The translations under genes were made by a program, and so were the position numbers. From assembly GCA_963969495.1 (NCBI GenBank), contig OZ018337.1:85472777-85536776 (forward strand): DNA of 64,000 nt, given 5' to 3'. Origin of the DNA: Ceratothoa steindachneri. Its lineage: Eukaryota > Arthropoda > Malacostraca > Isopoda > Cymothoidae. Below, in pieces: positions 36,101 through 49,330 of the stretch (position 1 is its first letter; the number at the start of each line of letters is the position of its first letter). The notes beneath the pieces are model-generated. The model made no database searches. It worked only from the letters and a program-made list of their open reading frames with translations, and was not told where the DNA came from.

Positions 36101-38320
36101 AAGAATACACTAAAACGTTATGAATTATCTAAAAACTACTTTAACATAAATATTTAGTTTTTGCTTGGCAATGCTTTTGCGCCAAAAAATGTCTAAGGTA
36201 TTCCTCAAACTCGTACGGATTAAAACCTATTACATCTCGTCGCTTATAGAGTTCGTTTCTTCCACCTTAATCGGCTAAATTGTTAAAGTTCTTCCTTATC
36301 CTGATTCTTTTCCTAATTCTAGAATCCATTTTATAAAATCTACAGAATTTATCGACAACATCAAAAAACACCGGAACAAGTGTAAATCATCTACCCACTA
36401 TTAATTGTAGGTTTTTAACGGCTATATTGCTGTTGGGGCAAAAATAGATTCAACAGATAACCTTTTAAAACTGGAGTGTGGATTTTTGGCTTGGTTATAG
36501 AGGTACATTCGTATTTCATGCGTAACAGAAATGCACATGAAATCTTTAAAGCATTCGTTTCTGGAATGTGGTTGCAAAACTTGTGATGTTCCTGGAAAGG
36601 ATCCAAGTGAATATGAATCCTAAAATATCACTAACAAAGAAAATTAGTTTAGGATTGCATCATCTACAGCAATCTTTTGGTTTTCATGGTTGTAAGACTC
36701 GAAAGTCATGCACCCTTCTAGGAAACGTATAGGCAGAGATGTAATGGAGTTGATTCTTGATTCTCTGGGTAATCCTCAAGAGATCCTAATTTTATTACTG
36801 AAGCCCCAGGAAACCTCGTTTTCCCAGCAATGTGGTCAGTATAATTAATTACCCCGATACATATTGCAACCAAATTTCAACCTTATTTCGACCATTTTTT
36901 CCAGTATTCCAGTCTATGGTAAACGGTCTTTTCTCATTTATCATTTTGTAGCAAGACTTTTTGATGAAGTTCCCATGTACCAGATGTAAAATAATGTATT
37001 ATCGGGAGAAAATTTCAAATATTGGAACATGAATAATGAGGAAATATGCTGTTCAGTATCTTCCCAGCCATTATGTTTTGATCACGTGTATCTCAACAAA
37101 GCCTAAATGCAATCCAAATATTTGCTCGAACCCGTAATTGTCTTTCATTCTAAAATTAACTTCTCGTTTCCCCAATGCATTTAGTGCAATACACATGGAG
37201 TTCTTTTGGTATGGTTCAAATGTTTAAATGAGTTGAAAGGTGATTTTTTATACCGTTAATACATGATTACCTTAAAAAAATTAAAAGTAAAACAATATTT
37301 TCTAGTACGAGTGTTTCTATCAAAATTTAACTCGTGTTAAGAATTCCTTTTTGCCTATCAAGATTATCTATTCATTGTTTCCAAGAATATAAAAGCGCAA
37401 TATTTATAATCATCTGGAATTGGTTTTCATTCTTCGGCAGAATTTAGTCTATCAATAATTCAGGAACTTGGTGCCTGTGTTCCGTCTCTTATGATGCGCC
37501 TAGCTAACAAGAATGGCGTGCCTGCGCCATTTTCTCTTCACCACAAACTGAATCATCGACAAGAATAAGGGGACTGCGATGGAAACTTCCTGCCAACTGA
37601 GTGGGCCCCATAAATCTAGCACCGAGGCAGTCTCAACGTAGATGAAATTTTCCCCCCTGGAAGGCACTCGATTGGGAAGACTGACAAGAAACCTAATCCT
37701 GTTGCGGAACAATAGCAACCGATCATCAATCATTCCACAAAACAAAAAGGGGAGGACAAGGAGGCTATGGCATCTCTCTCTAGAGGAAGGGCGAAGTAGC
37801 GTATTGTAAACGGGTCGTTATATTGACATTTTTTCGAATGGTATGGCCATAGGTAATTCGCTTTACTCTGACCCGCCAACGAATGGAGAGAGAGAGACAG
37901 GTGTAAGGCTCCGCCCTTTCAAACTTTAATATCTTCCATGTGTAAGGATCTTTTATTTAATATGTGGATTTTTATTACTAAAACTAAGGTAAATAAATTT
38001 GCAAACATACCGAATTCCACCATAGATTTCATACCAAAGCGGCGTCCTAAATTCAATCTGTATGAAAGGGATCTTTAATGACAAGTCCGTTTCCTATTTT
38101 TCGTATATCATCATAGGATTTTTCCAATCAGAATTTTCGCTTAGTTTGTAACACTTCTCAGAGATGTCAAGGATAAAATTCTTCTATGGCATCATACTGA
38201 TAATTTTAGTGACTTCTTCACATAATTAAATTCGGACCATCATCAATAAAACCGCCTTCAGCGTTATATTTAAGTTAGAAACTCAGAAATTTCATAATTT
38301 TAATCATCTTTGTTCCTGTA
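33120..38320. other. Mostly AT-rich region with two GC-richer patches, no gene identified
   Basis: A patch at about 33940-34500 has an open stretch on the plus strand reading FPAPEERASSTILLSYFWEE and ending at a stop near 34084, then GC-rich sequence with TTATAGAGCATAAACC near 34210. I cannot name it. A second patch at about 37440-37910 holds an 81-codon minus-strand frame (37500-37745) with no known motif. Either could be an exon or an old repeat. Confidence 0.35.
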
Positions 38321-38323
38321 GAT

Positions 38324-38560
38324 ATAAATAAATAAATGAATAATTTCTTCTTTGTCCCATGCTTTTTTACCATAGTTTCTACCGAAAGAAAGAAATAAAT
38401 CTGTTTCCTTTTTTTCTATGCTTTTATTCACCTTTGGTTTTTGCGAAAAAAACAAATAAATCTATAATCTTTCTTTTTCCCATGCGTTCCTGGAGAAAGA
38501 AACAAAGAAATCCATAATCTGTTTTTTGTTCCATAGAGTAAATAAAATTTGTTATCCCAT
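38324..38560 (+). repeat. Decayed tandem repeat, about four units of 50-70 bp
   Basis: Each unit contains AAATAAATC or AAAGAAATCC, then a T-rich run and a (C/T)CATG(C)-type element (CCCATGC, CTATGC, CCCATGC, CCATAG), then an A-rich GAAAGAAA joint. Units vary in length and are well diverged. Confidence 0.5.
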
Positions 38561-39800
38561 AATTTTATGAAGAAATTTTAAATAAATTATTTCTTAGCCT
38601 TTCCGTTACTTAACTTCTGTAAAGTTTAAGCATGCCAGTTAATAATGAAGTGGAAAGCCTTATTTATTTCTACCAATCTCGGATCAATGTAAAAGATTTA
38701 ATTCTTTATTCAAAGAATACTCTTCTGAAGGTTATTATTATTTTTACAGGATCCATTAAAAATCTAAACTGCCCAGTGTGCTGTACCAAATATCAGTCAA
38801 TCCACTGCCAAATTAGAAAATAGAATAAAGAAGGTAAAACAAAATGATTTACGCCTCGGAAATCAGCCCTATGCCATATGGCAAGATATGGAAATGCGAT
38901 TAATCACTCAATAATTTTGAACTTAGCTTAACTTTCGTTTGATTTCCATGATTAAATAAAGATTAGAGGTGCAAATCTCTGTAACTTAATGTCATCCCCT
39001 TCTATTTTTAATGATGCAAATAGTAATGTCGCTTTATTTTAGTGATAAGATTCTTGCTGGAAGGAGTCACCTACCCGAATGCATTTTCACAAATATTTTA
39101 GAATTAATTTAAGGGTTTCCCATACAGATGAAAGATAGAATAGAGATCCCCCCTAAATCACTCAGTATGAAAAAAAATTATTTCTCTAGAAAAAATTGCT
39201 TTCATTATCCATTTCTCTACAGCTAGAAAGGTATAAATTCGCATTAATCATTTCTCTTGAATGGAAATTGAATGGGATAGGATAAGAAAAAAAGGTTTCC
39301 TTTTGGTACTATTTAGATAAAGTAAAAGTGCGCAAGTATAATTTTAAATTAAACTCTAAAGATTAATAGACCCAAGCCCTTGAGCAATCAAGATTGATAA
39401 TTTTTCCTCCTCAACCATCCACCCTTCGCAATTGGAGGGAGTTTCTCTTTCTAAAAGGTAATTTTTCAAAGATTATAAGTCTAAAATCAAATATAAAGTT
39501 TCTAAAACAATTAAGGATACCATTTTGAATGGTGCGAGTCCCGAAGGTGTGGAGCCCTAAGAATTTGAATTATTAGTGGAAAATATCAGGAAAAGGCCGC
39601 AAACCGTCAATTTTAACTCATGACCTCGTTTGTTGTAGTTAGAAATAATGCCAGGATAATGAAAATTTGATTAATATGTATACTAGGGTGCCCCTTACTC
39701 GGTCCAAGTTTCGAAAAAATTATTATTATTTTCCATATTAAGATTGATTTAAACTTCATAGCGCCGAGGACAAAGAGACTAAGAGTCTTGCCTTTATTTT
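38561..39800. other. AT-rich spacer, nothing recognised
   Basis: No gene, RNA gene or repeat boundary seen. Confidence 0.45.
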
Positions 39801-39809
39801 CCCTAAATT

Positions 39810-40110
39810 ATAATAATAATAAGTCTTTTGTAAGCGCTCTTCAAGGCCTGAGGTTTTCACAGAGCGCATGTTGTGCTGAGATGAAAATGGAAATTCAATG
39901 GAAATTTAAGAGGGGGAGAAGGCAATTCTGAAAAGATGCATTTTCAGGAGACGCTTAAATGTGGTAAGAGAGAAAGAAGCCCTGATTTCAGCAGGAAGAG
40001 CATTCTACAACTTAGGGGCGCAGATTGAGAAGGAGAAGTCTCCCATTGAGCAGAGGGATGAACGAGGAATATTCAAAAGAGGTGCATGTGATTAACGAAG
40101 GGCCCTCATG
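39810..40110 (-). repeat. SINE- or LINE-like dispersed repeat with (TTA)n tail
   Basis: On the minus strand a ~280-bp moderately GC-rich body runs into GCGCTCTG...GAAGAGCGCTTACAAAAGAC and ends in TTATTATTATTATAATT, which resembles a retroposon tail. On the plus strand the body holds an open stretch (REKEALISAGRAFYNLGAQI, then EKEKSPIEQRDERGIF) that is clean for over 45 codons. This may be a chance frame in a repeat or a relic of coding sequence. The family is not identified. Confidence 0.4.
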
Positions 40111-43100
40111 TCTACTCACTACTTCCTCTCGAACACACAAATGTATGAATAACAACATAGAAAAGTGAGAAAACAAAACACAAATGATACCGTAAAAATT
40201 AGATGAATTAAGAGAAGAGGAATTTCCTTTACCTCTTCACTTGTGGCTCTTAAATCCTTTCCTCAGAGTCCTCCCTTTTTGCAATTCCTACATTCCTCAA
40301 TTCTTTCCTAATTTAGTTTATCATCTATTATTTTGTGACCATTATTATCTTGCATTAAAAATTAATGGATCAAACCAATTAAACTCCATTGCTCTATTTT
40401 TTCCCGGAGAAATGGAAGAAAGTGCTTATTTGAATGGACCCTACAATTCCAATGGATGCGACGCTCATCTCTGCGGATAAACTGAAAGATAAATCCAGGT
40501 CACTCTCTTTGCACGGTCGCTACACTCACACATTAGCGAAAGTCCACCTTTTCAGTTAACATTCACAAAAGAAAACAATGAAGCCTCTTGTGTTGAGGGA
40601 AGGGGATAGTAATTTGGAGTACTTATAGCTAATTCGGTATCATTGGGAGCAGCAATGAAAAGGGGAATTGGTTGTACTTTGTCATCACTTTGAGTCCTTA
40701 TTAGTTTATTGCTCTGATCAGATACCAGATTTGTCACGAAGTAATCATTTTCTCAGTTAATCATCCATGTTAAAGCAATCCCTGAAAGTAGTTCATCAAT
40801 GTATCATATAGGTTGTTGAGCGGTTCGGGGATTATTTGTTAAATATTATGGGATTAATAAAATTTACTGAAAAGTGAGAGTAAAGGTAATTTATCAAAAT
40901 ATTCGCTTTGAAATTAAAGAGTTTGCTGATAAAACCTTTTATTTTGGTTTACAATTCATGAATCTCCTATTCAGTGTATAGTGACCTATTTTAAAACTTT
41001 TTCCACACAAAATATGTACAAACTATGAAATCAAGTCTTTGGCATTAATGAATATCATCAACTGAAAGTTTCCTGACATCAAACAACTTCCGACAAAATA
41101 TCATAAAAGCCCACAAAATTCCCAGCCATTTTGCATATGAAAGGAAGGGGAAGCAGCCCCTTTTTCGTCTATTTCACGTCCTAATGAATTCTTTAAAACA
41201 AATGACTGTTTTCTCGAATTTTTATTACATTTAAATCTTTTATTCGGAAGAAGCCAGGTACACTCAGAAATAGCACAACTTTTCATTGGATGTTAAGAAA
41301 TATTTTATAGCATTCCAATAAGTCCATAAATGTTAACAACACTGAAACATTTTTTAGAAATAATAGGTATAATATGTGAAGATTATTGTTATTATTGTCC
41401 CAAAATATATTTCATTAGGTCACAGCCAATTGTGGATTCGTACCTTCTGTAATTAGAAAGATCGGTCTTAACTTCGAGAAGTCCAATTGTTAGCATCTTT
41501 TAATAGCCTAAATTATCAAATACCAAACCAACATTTTATTATAATTAGAAAACTTTTCATCCCTTAATAATTAGATAATCCAATGGGGTTATGTATTAAG
41601 CAGCAATTCTTTGTCCACTGTTCTACACTATAACCGTATTAAAGATACGGCACCTTAAATTTTGAAATCCGGTGGAAAATCACGTATCATCTCATGAATG
41701 GAAACCAAATTTTGTCCCTTAAATCATGTTCGTATTTTTAATCAATATATAATATGCATCCCATGGTGAAATCGAATGCAATGTGGGATTATAGAGTATC
41801 GATAATTAAGAAAACCTTAAGGAATTATTAAAGATTTTACTAGTCGTCTTTAAAGCGTTTTGCAATTGATTGCATGCTAAGATCTTATTGAATGCTAACT
41901 CATCCCTTAAACCGGATTTATCACATTGGCCGTTTACAGGCCATTTTCGTACCTATGATGCAAGTATAAAAAAGCGTCTTTAAGGCAAGCAAAAGAGTGA
42001 GGATAACTTTTAATCCTACAATTACAAGATACATTTAGATCCAATTAAAATATCAAATAGAGAGAAAACTGAAACAAAAAACAATGACTATTCTAAAAGT
42101 TACATGAAAAAATAATTGGTTTGCCAAAAGAAATAAGGAAAGTGCAAACGAAGGAAAACCACAAGGATTATTTTAATACGTAAAACCTTTACATATTATT
42201 GACAAGTACGGAAGGAAATGACGTATATTAGAAGTGGGCTTTCAGAACTATTATTTTATGTGTTATATTTTGTCTCTTATTTGTGTTTCTGTTTTTAGAA
42301 GCAATTATGAGCAACCATTCTGCAACTACTATATGCAAGATTACCTGTTTTTCAGGACACTATGCCTACCACTTGCCCGCTTGCACCAATGCATGGCAAA
42401 AGGATATGCATCTACATTTGTCTTCCACGCATTTTTACTATCTCTTGGGTCAGAAACTTCTCTACAAATCTCCTCTTACAAACTTTGGTCGTGATCCGAC
42501 TTCGTTAGAAAATCCGCCAACCGGATTTCTTCCATTCATCTAAGCTCGTGGTAGCGAGAGAGGGGGAGGTTCACCTCATACTATTGGCTCCTATGAGGGT
42601 AATTGTATAACATCAGTAGTTTCATCTTCACAATTCCTAATTCTATTGCCAACAATAATATTTTGTGTCTTGTCTTTATGGCGAAAGCCCGTTTTCAGCC
42701 ATTGCGCCGAACGTTTGTTGATCCTGTCGAAAATGGTCTAAATTGCTCTCCAGCAGCTCAAACCGCCTTTCTAAGTGGATGCTCTGTCTCGCACTTGCGC
42801 TCCAATATGGGATTGTGTGTGAGTTACAACTATCCAAATGGGGAGGGGATGGGGGCATTCCAGATAATTAAAATAGGAACTAAGCCTTTGAAGGCCACAG
42901 GGTTTGCCCTAAGCAAGCATTTCTCTCGGAAACCCAAACCCCTTTAAGCAACTCTCTCTCTCCGGTAAGGTTTCCTCGGCAAATCTATGCAGATGATCAC
43001 GCCTCATTACCATCTTCTACATATAGAGTAACACCAAGGCTTCGCGGCTCCCTGGTTCGGTAGCAGATTGAACAAAGCGATAGAAATAGTGGCATAACCA

Positions 43101-44770
43101 AAAAGTCCTTGGAGAGCCTGATCCCAAAAGCACCTCGTCAGATGAAAATTTGATGGTAAACCAAACATTCTCCTCACATTCTCCTGAAGTAGTATGGCTT
43201 ATAAGGGAATTGATGATGGCGGAGGAGAGAAAGAAGCAAAACAAGTAAATGACGGAAAAGAGAATACCCGAATTTATCCTCGAATGGATTTACAAATAAT
43301 GCCTGAACTTAGTTTTAAATCGAATGTGACAATAATTACCTGAATATACCACGAAATTTCAGCGAAGGTAAGGATAAGATTCAAGGAAAAAGATAAGAGA
43401 GCACAAAAAGAAATAAAAAAACAATAAAAAGAATACAAAATTACACAATTCTTAATACTCGTATATTGGCTTGAACACAACCAAATAAAACCAGAATATA
43501 AAACACAAAATAAGGAACGCACAGAGACATGGATTAGCCTTATAACACATCAACTATGCACTAATCTGCAAACCTTTTCTTTTCTTCGCATTTCATCTCC
43601 TTTCTGCCAAATTCATTAGTTGATTCTTTGCGAATGTCATTTCAGACCGTCACCTTCATGCCTTTACAATTTTTTATGCTTCATTTTCTGTCGAGTTTCA
43701 TGACTGTATAAAATGTCCCTTTAACTATTCTTTTGTTAGTGATATTAAAATACTGAAGCTTAAATCTATTCCCCAATGTTTAGCAGAGCAAAGTGCTATG
43801 AATTTCTTGCTTACTTTATATTCCCCTTTATTTTATTTTCTTATTTAATCATTTGAGCTTTGATTTCCAAATTATTTAAATATTTAAAACTGACACCTGA
43901 GAAAACCCGTTCAAGGGATGGTGGACAAATAGTGGATAGTGATGAAGTATTTTGGAATTTCTCAAATGTTTTTCTTGTTCTTAAATTACCTGCCATTTAA
44001 TAAACCTCTTTCTTTAGGATACTACGCAAGATTTATTTTGGAATTAGCCCTAAACATTTAGGAGACCAGTCCTGAAGGGTTCTCTCTTTAAACAAGGCAG
44101 GATATTTTTCCTTAGAAAATAGGATAGCGATACCCTTAGTAATCCATTTTGAAGCCATCATCCAAGATGACTTTGCCTAAGAGTGAGTCTCCAACAATTG
44201 CAGTGAAACCTCGACCATCTACCTTGTTATCACATAGTGTCCTGCTTCAAAGGACATTCAGTGAAAAATAATCCTCTTACCCAAGCATCCACCAAACTCA
44301 TTTTAGTTCAAATTGGAATTTTAACTTTTTACTCTATTAGTTGAAATTGATACTATCCCAGTTACTTGAGTGCACAAGTATCTCGCTTCAAATCTTTGAC
44401 GTTTACGGATAAGATTTTTCTTTATAAGAAATGTTCATGATTTCCTATTTGCAAAGATGCTTCTCTCTTACCAAAAATGTCCGGACGGTCAATTATGAAA
44501 AAATGTCATAATATCGACTATACAATATTTAATACCAGAGACAATTATATTTGTTTGTATCTAAATTATCATTATTCGAGTCCTAAACGTAGCTGCAAGA
44601 AAAATAATTTCTTAAACTTTTTCTGGAAAATACTGACATCCAAAATTGTTTTTGTAAATAATCTCTAAACACAGTTCTTATATGGATTTGTTTTTCTCTG
44701 GTTTGTACTCACTGTAAAAGAACGACCTCCGACACCCTCCAAACAAACAATTCATAGGAGACCACGTCAT
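40111..44770. other. Region without a recognised gene
   Basis: Frames at 40241-40480, 42234-42543 and 42603-42947 (114 codons, plus) are the longest. The last lies in a GC-richer patch (42540-42960) and has no motif I can name. All may be chance or unidentified exons. Confidence 0.35.
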
Positions 44771-44775
44771 TTCAT

Positions 44776-45660
44776 GTTGGAATATTCAAGAATTTTCAAC
44801 TCCTGGGCGCATTAGGGAAATACTCCCCAATCCTGCGAACTCCTCTCAAGCCTCCCTTCCCCTCGGTGAAGAGACGAGGAGCCGCTGTTTCTCGCACCTC
44901 ACCGCTAAATAATGAATCGACTCTGCCTCCGGATAGAGATGTCGGCAGCTTGAGACTCCTTTCTGGAAACTTTCCCTTCCCTCTCAGAAACGGGCGTACA
45001 TATACTTGGGTAATTCTCTAATTCTAGGAGTCCAGCTCGAACCTCAAGGCCGTCCTTACGTCTCCTCCTGTGAGCGTTCATAAGAGAACAGACATTTTCC
45101 GACGTGATTCTACGTCAGTCAATTGGTAGCTTCACTGATCGGCAAGCCTTTGAATTTGTGCAACAGCCTCCCTTCATTTAATCGATCCAAAGAAAATCTC
45201 CTACGATTACCTTTGAAGAAAAGAAGTTTCCTCTTCCAGGGGAATTAAAAGTAATCCCACATTTCCCTTCGAGCGTCATCCTCGAAGTTTAGCTATCTTC
45301 ATCGAAAGGTTGGTTCTGATCGTCTCTCACCTTGGTCATTCGGACAATGCCCAACTTGCCTCAGCGGATCGTGCCCGACTTGCCTCATGGGATCGTTTCT
45401 CACTTGACTCATCGCAACAAGGACCTTCCTCGAAGTCATTAACTCGAAAGACTGAAATATCCTCCATTATTAGAATGGTCAAGTTCCCTCTTCTGAACTG
45501 GGCCTAGTAACATTAATCAATTAATTCTATTTGCTAATCCCTTCAATTCAAATAATTCCCTTTTGCCTAGTGTTATTACTATTTTGATCCTTTTAAATAA
45601 AGTTATATTTTTGTTGTTTCATTTTTAACTAACCTTGAACGAGACTCTCAGCCTATTCAA
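44776..45660 (+). mobile_element. GC-rich LTR-like island, boundaries unresolved
   Basis: It possibly starts TGTTGGAATATTCAAG at 44776. A GC-rich section to about 45500 is followed by an AT-rich section with AATAAA near 45596 and TTTTTGTTGTTTCA, the same order as in the solo LTRs. No matching target duplication was found. The 65-codon frame at 45310-45507 contains short repeated SxxR-type strings (SADRARLASWDRFSLDSS) arising from the repeated DNA segment CTTGCCTCA/GGATCGT. Confidence 0.35.
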
Positions 45661-46629
45661 GTAAATTTCTCCTACCATTTATGCACTCTGATTGATTATT
45701 AAGGATTTGAAACCTATGTCTAGTCGGTTGTTAACCCCTGCGCACAGTTCTTTAACGGTTCACGTTGCAGTAGGTGATTAAGTCACTCCCACATAATATA
45801 GGAGTAGTGTATGGTATACAGTGATGTAGTAAGACACTGACCCTTCCGATTAAGCCAGTTATCTCTTTATTTCTTATTTAAAATCGAAATCAAGGGCATC
45901 CCCTTTTTGTGATAGTACTCGCAGAATGTAAGAATAATATCGTAGCATTGGATTAAGATAAGCATTTTAGAATCATATGAACTTTTCCCTTGCACAATCC
46001 TCTTAAATCTAAGCCAGTTTGAGCAAAAACGAAGTCAGTTGAAATCTGTTGCAAAGAGTGCGGTTGTAATCAATGGAAGAGCAAATGGATGTGATAGCGG
46101 TGTGATGGTGTAATAATTACACAACCATTACTAATCATCTCAAAGTGTTAGATATTTGCATAGATTGGAGTCCATTGGATTATTTGGTCTTTTGAATTAC
46201 CTTGGACCTCATATTTTACCCCTAAACCAGTATTTTTTATCCAGAAAAATCCCCCCCTTTATTTTCGTGCATTCAAATTCTGGATGTTTTCCAGTGATAA
46301 ACATCAAAACCAAAGTCTTTCCCTTTACCTCCATTAAAAGAATTAGTCCGCTTAATTGCGAAAAGGTGGTTTTAGGATGAAGCAGATTATTAATTTGTAG
46401 ATTTTAAAAGTTTCATAATTAATAGTTTGTTAAAATATCTCAATCCCATAAATCTTCTAGAAATGAAACCTTTTGAAGGGAGATTTAAACCTATTATGAT
46501 TCATTAGCCATCGTTTTCTTTTTCAGTATTCCCAAATATTATAAATCGGCTTAATGATCAGGATTATGGGATTACTTGTGCATTAGTTTACGCCATATAC
46601 CATAAAGCAACAAATTTAAATCTTTATTA

Positions 46630-46630
<1 letters not shown>
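45661..46630. other. AT-rich spacer, nothing recognised
   Basis: No recognised motif in the 74-codon frame at 46156-46380. Confidence 0.45.

Positions 46631-46633
<3 letters not shown>

Positions 46634-46669
<36 letters not shown>
46634..46669. repeat. (TA)n microsatellite
   Basis: A pure TA tract of about 36 bp ending in TGTGTGTA. Confidence 0.95.
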
Positions 46670-46675
<6 letters not shown>

Positions 46676-46983
46676 ATATTTTCATTAAGCTCTGATAAAT
46701 TCAATAAAAACAGGTATTTTCTTTTAAATCATTAGCGCATATCGCCTTTCGAGTACTCGTCTCCATCACGATAAACTTAATTTTATTACCTATATTAAAT
46801 GTGTTATATGGTTTGTTATATGAAGACACTTTCACTGTAATATAGCGCATACAGATTTCAGGATTTCATGTATTTCAATATATATTGAACACATGCATTA
46901 AAATCTCGAGCAACATATTCATTGACAAACCCAATGAATCACACAAAAGTCAAGGTCTACGAAAACTTTAGGTTAAGGTTGCA

Positions 46984-47640
46984 CCGGCTATTGAAAGTAT
47001 CCTGTTAGACTCGTTACAACGTTCTCAACAAAAGACACAACGATTGTTTTGATTTAGTTAGAAAGGTTTTTATTGTTTAAACATACATGTATGTGTATAC
47101 ATTGTTGTATTAAGCAATAGAGTCACCCTCGTCGGCAAGCACGAACTCAATTCCAAACCTGAAGGCCAAACCCATGTTGTGAACGAAAACATTAATCAAG
47201 TTGGCTCACTCGTGCTTGACAAAGCTTGTTGACTTTGCTATGGTCAATTTTGCAGACCTTTCTTTCGACTTGAGCCTACCAGCTATAGTGGATGGAATTG
47301 AGGTCTGTCAAATGCATCGGCTAAAAGTCCTTCGAGTATAATAAGTTTATGTTCGACCCCAACTACTCTTGCACGGGCTTGGCTGTGTAAGCCAATGGAC
47401 CATCCTGTTGAAAGACGTAGTTCTGCTTCTACTTGATCAGTTTCTCTAATGAAATGAATTCCGTGGCCAATATGTCTCTGTAAACAACAGCAAACCACGT
47501 CGCTGGCATTTTCTCGCCATTCTAAGCCACGATCCTAGCTTGCTCATAAATGGTGGGCGCTAGGTCGTTGATCCGTAGTGGACCTCGTTGACGTGTTGGC
47601 TGAAGCTTAGCAGGGCGTTGGATGAAGCGTGAAAGAGAGT
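46984..47640 (-). mobile_element. Truncated mariner element, one terminal repeat retained
   Basis: The left end reads CCGGCTATTGAAAGTATCCT then GTTAGACTCGTT, closely matching the terminal repeat of the complete mariner at 29249-30493 (CCGGCTCTAGAAAAATCCTG then TTACCCTTG). The flanking dinucleotide is CA rather than TA, probably by mutation. The transposase remnant covers only the catalytic C-terminal half, and no second terminal repeat was found near 47640, so the 5' half is missing. Confidence 0.65.
47110..47600 (-). pseudogene. Mariner-family transposase pseudogene, C-terminal half
   Basis: On the minus strand one can follow NGEKMPATWF, then NYVFQQDGPLAYTAKPVQE with the second catalytic Asp intact, KDF, a DLNS block at the third Asp region, AQVERKVCK and a C-terminus ending FVLADEGDSIA at a TAA (47110-47112). 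Several in-frame stops interrupt it; three sit where the family has Trp, consistent with TGG to TAG transitions. The helix-turn-helix and the first Asp are missing. The 71-codon frame at 47283-47498 is an out-of-frame shadow. Confidence 0.72.
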
Positions 47641-48330
47641 GTTACTTTTTAAAAATATCCGAATGTCAGAGAGAGACAAATTTTAAAGTCAGCCTAATGG
47701 CTCATAACTGCACCAATGTAGGTTACTTATCCATGATCAAGTTTAAGATAAGTTTAGTGTTCATTTAGGTAACATCATACGCAGCGTGATCTGAAATCCA
47801 TAATGAGTTGTAAGATTTTGCTCTTGGTCATAGTTGGAATTAGGCATTGATTGTATACTTTTCTTTTCAGACACATGAGCATTTTGCTTTTGAAGTCCTT
47901 CCAAATACTCTTCAGCCTCGACTCATTCCTGACCTTTTACCCGAGAAATTGTAATCTGTTGATCCAGATATATGTATATATTTTTCTAACATTTCGGTTT
48001 GATTCTTGTTAATTGGAAATCTATCCTGTCGAAATATAGTTGTTTTTTCATGACCTTTTTACCAAATATTATTCATGAGCACAATTTATTGCATTCAAGT
48101 ATATTTTTTGAAGGATTGTTTTAGCCTCTTCTATGTTATCAGTTATGATTACCATATTTGCTGCGTTTTTATCAACGTACCTTTAACATGACAATTCTAA
48201 AATTAATCTGTCTGACATTAAATATCAATGCTATATTTGTTGTTCATAAATGTTTCTCACGTTGATTCCTAAAAATTACATCCATTATTCAATATTAGGT
48301 CAATTTTACTATTTTGTACGAGAATAGCAT
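47641..48330. other. AT-rich spacer, nothing recognised
   Basis: No feature seen. Confidence 0.45.
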
Positions 48331-48333
48331 AAT

Positions 48334-49330
48334 GCTCCCAAGTTTTTCCCACCTCCCTTGAGAGCGGGCCGGGCTATCAAACCTTTCCCTTTTTGCCGAA
48401 TATCTGATGGTCTCCCGACGGAACAAACCGCCGGCCATTTCAGCTAACCACCGAGTCCCTTCCTCAACTGGTTATCGATAAATGGGAGCCCATCTTCGCT
48501 TCTGAAAATTGTCGGAAGTTAATAAAGGACGAAATGGAGTAGATTGACATTTAATCTACTTCCGGCGCCCTGAGAACCTCTCCCTAGTTTCGAGTATAAA
48601 AAATGAATTCTTTTAACCCTCAGTAGTAGAGCTTGCCAGCGTCTAGCAGGGCAAGAATTGCCATCTATCGGTGTAGTGGTAGTTCTTCGAAGCATCAAGT
48701 TTTCAGAGAGGAAATCGGTCTCAGTTAGGGAGGCTCTTTTTCCCGTTAGTCTGCAAGTCAGTGCGGATCCAAGCTTGCACTCACGTACTGAGCCGAAGCT
48801 ACAAACAGCCTCACTCTGGTTCCCTAATGGAGAAAACTACTTCCCGGCTTTTCTTCGTGAACCTACGCGTCGGAAGATCATTTTGCCCCCCCTTCCCCAT
48901 CACAGAGGCACACAAGATTCCCGGAGTTCATGAGCGTGGGGCCCTCTTTAACAAGAAGCTCCCGTCACCGCCTTCTCCAGGCAGAATCGTGACGGAATTG
49001 TGGGATCAAGTCGGTTCCGGGAGCACCTATCTCATCGTCTTTACCCCTTATTCCACCATCTTCACTCATCCGCGCCACCCGATCATCAGGTCTCAAGGTA
49101 ACCCTTCGCTTTCACATTCCCCGACTTCACCGCGAAGCTTACCAACATTTCTTTTTTACAGGAATTTACATAGTGAATAATTATTTACAATCCAAGTGAA
49201 ATATCCGAGATTCACTCATTTATTTATCTCTCAAAGCACCTCATTTGTATATATATATTTTCTTGTTTAGTGTTTATTAAAACTTTATTTTCATATTGTT
49301 GTGTAACTATCTTTCTTTGGGTCGCTTGAT
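48334..49330 (+). mobile_element. GC-rich LTR-like island, boundaries unresolved
   Basis: A GC-rich body with TATAAAA near 48593 is followed from about 49150 by an AT-rich section with TATTAAAACTTTATT and ATATTGTTGTGTAAC, the same order as in the solo LTRs. Further right, near 49370, CTCTAAGCACTCTAAG resembles the GCACTCTTAGAG string close to the end of solo LTR 1. The 91- and 139-codon frames at 48658-48933 and 48761-49180 overlap in different frames and have no motif. No target duplication was found. Confidence 0.38.

Noticed and set aside
48658..49180. Overlapping 91- and 139-codon frames as exons
   Set aside because: They lie in a GC-rich LTR-like island, overlap in different frames, and show no domain; higher GC alone lengthens chance frames.
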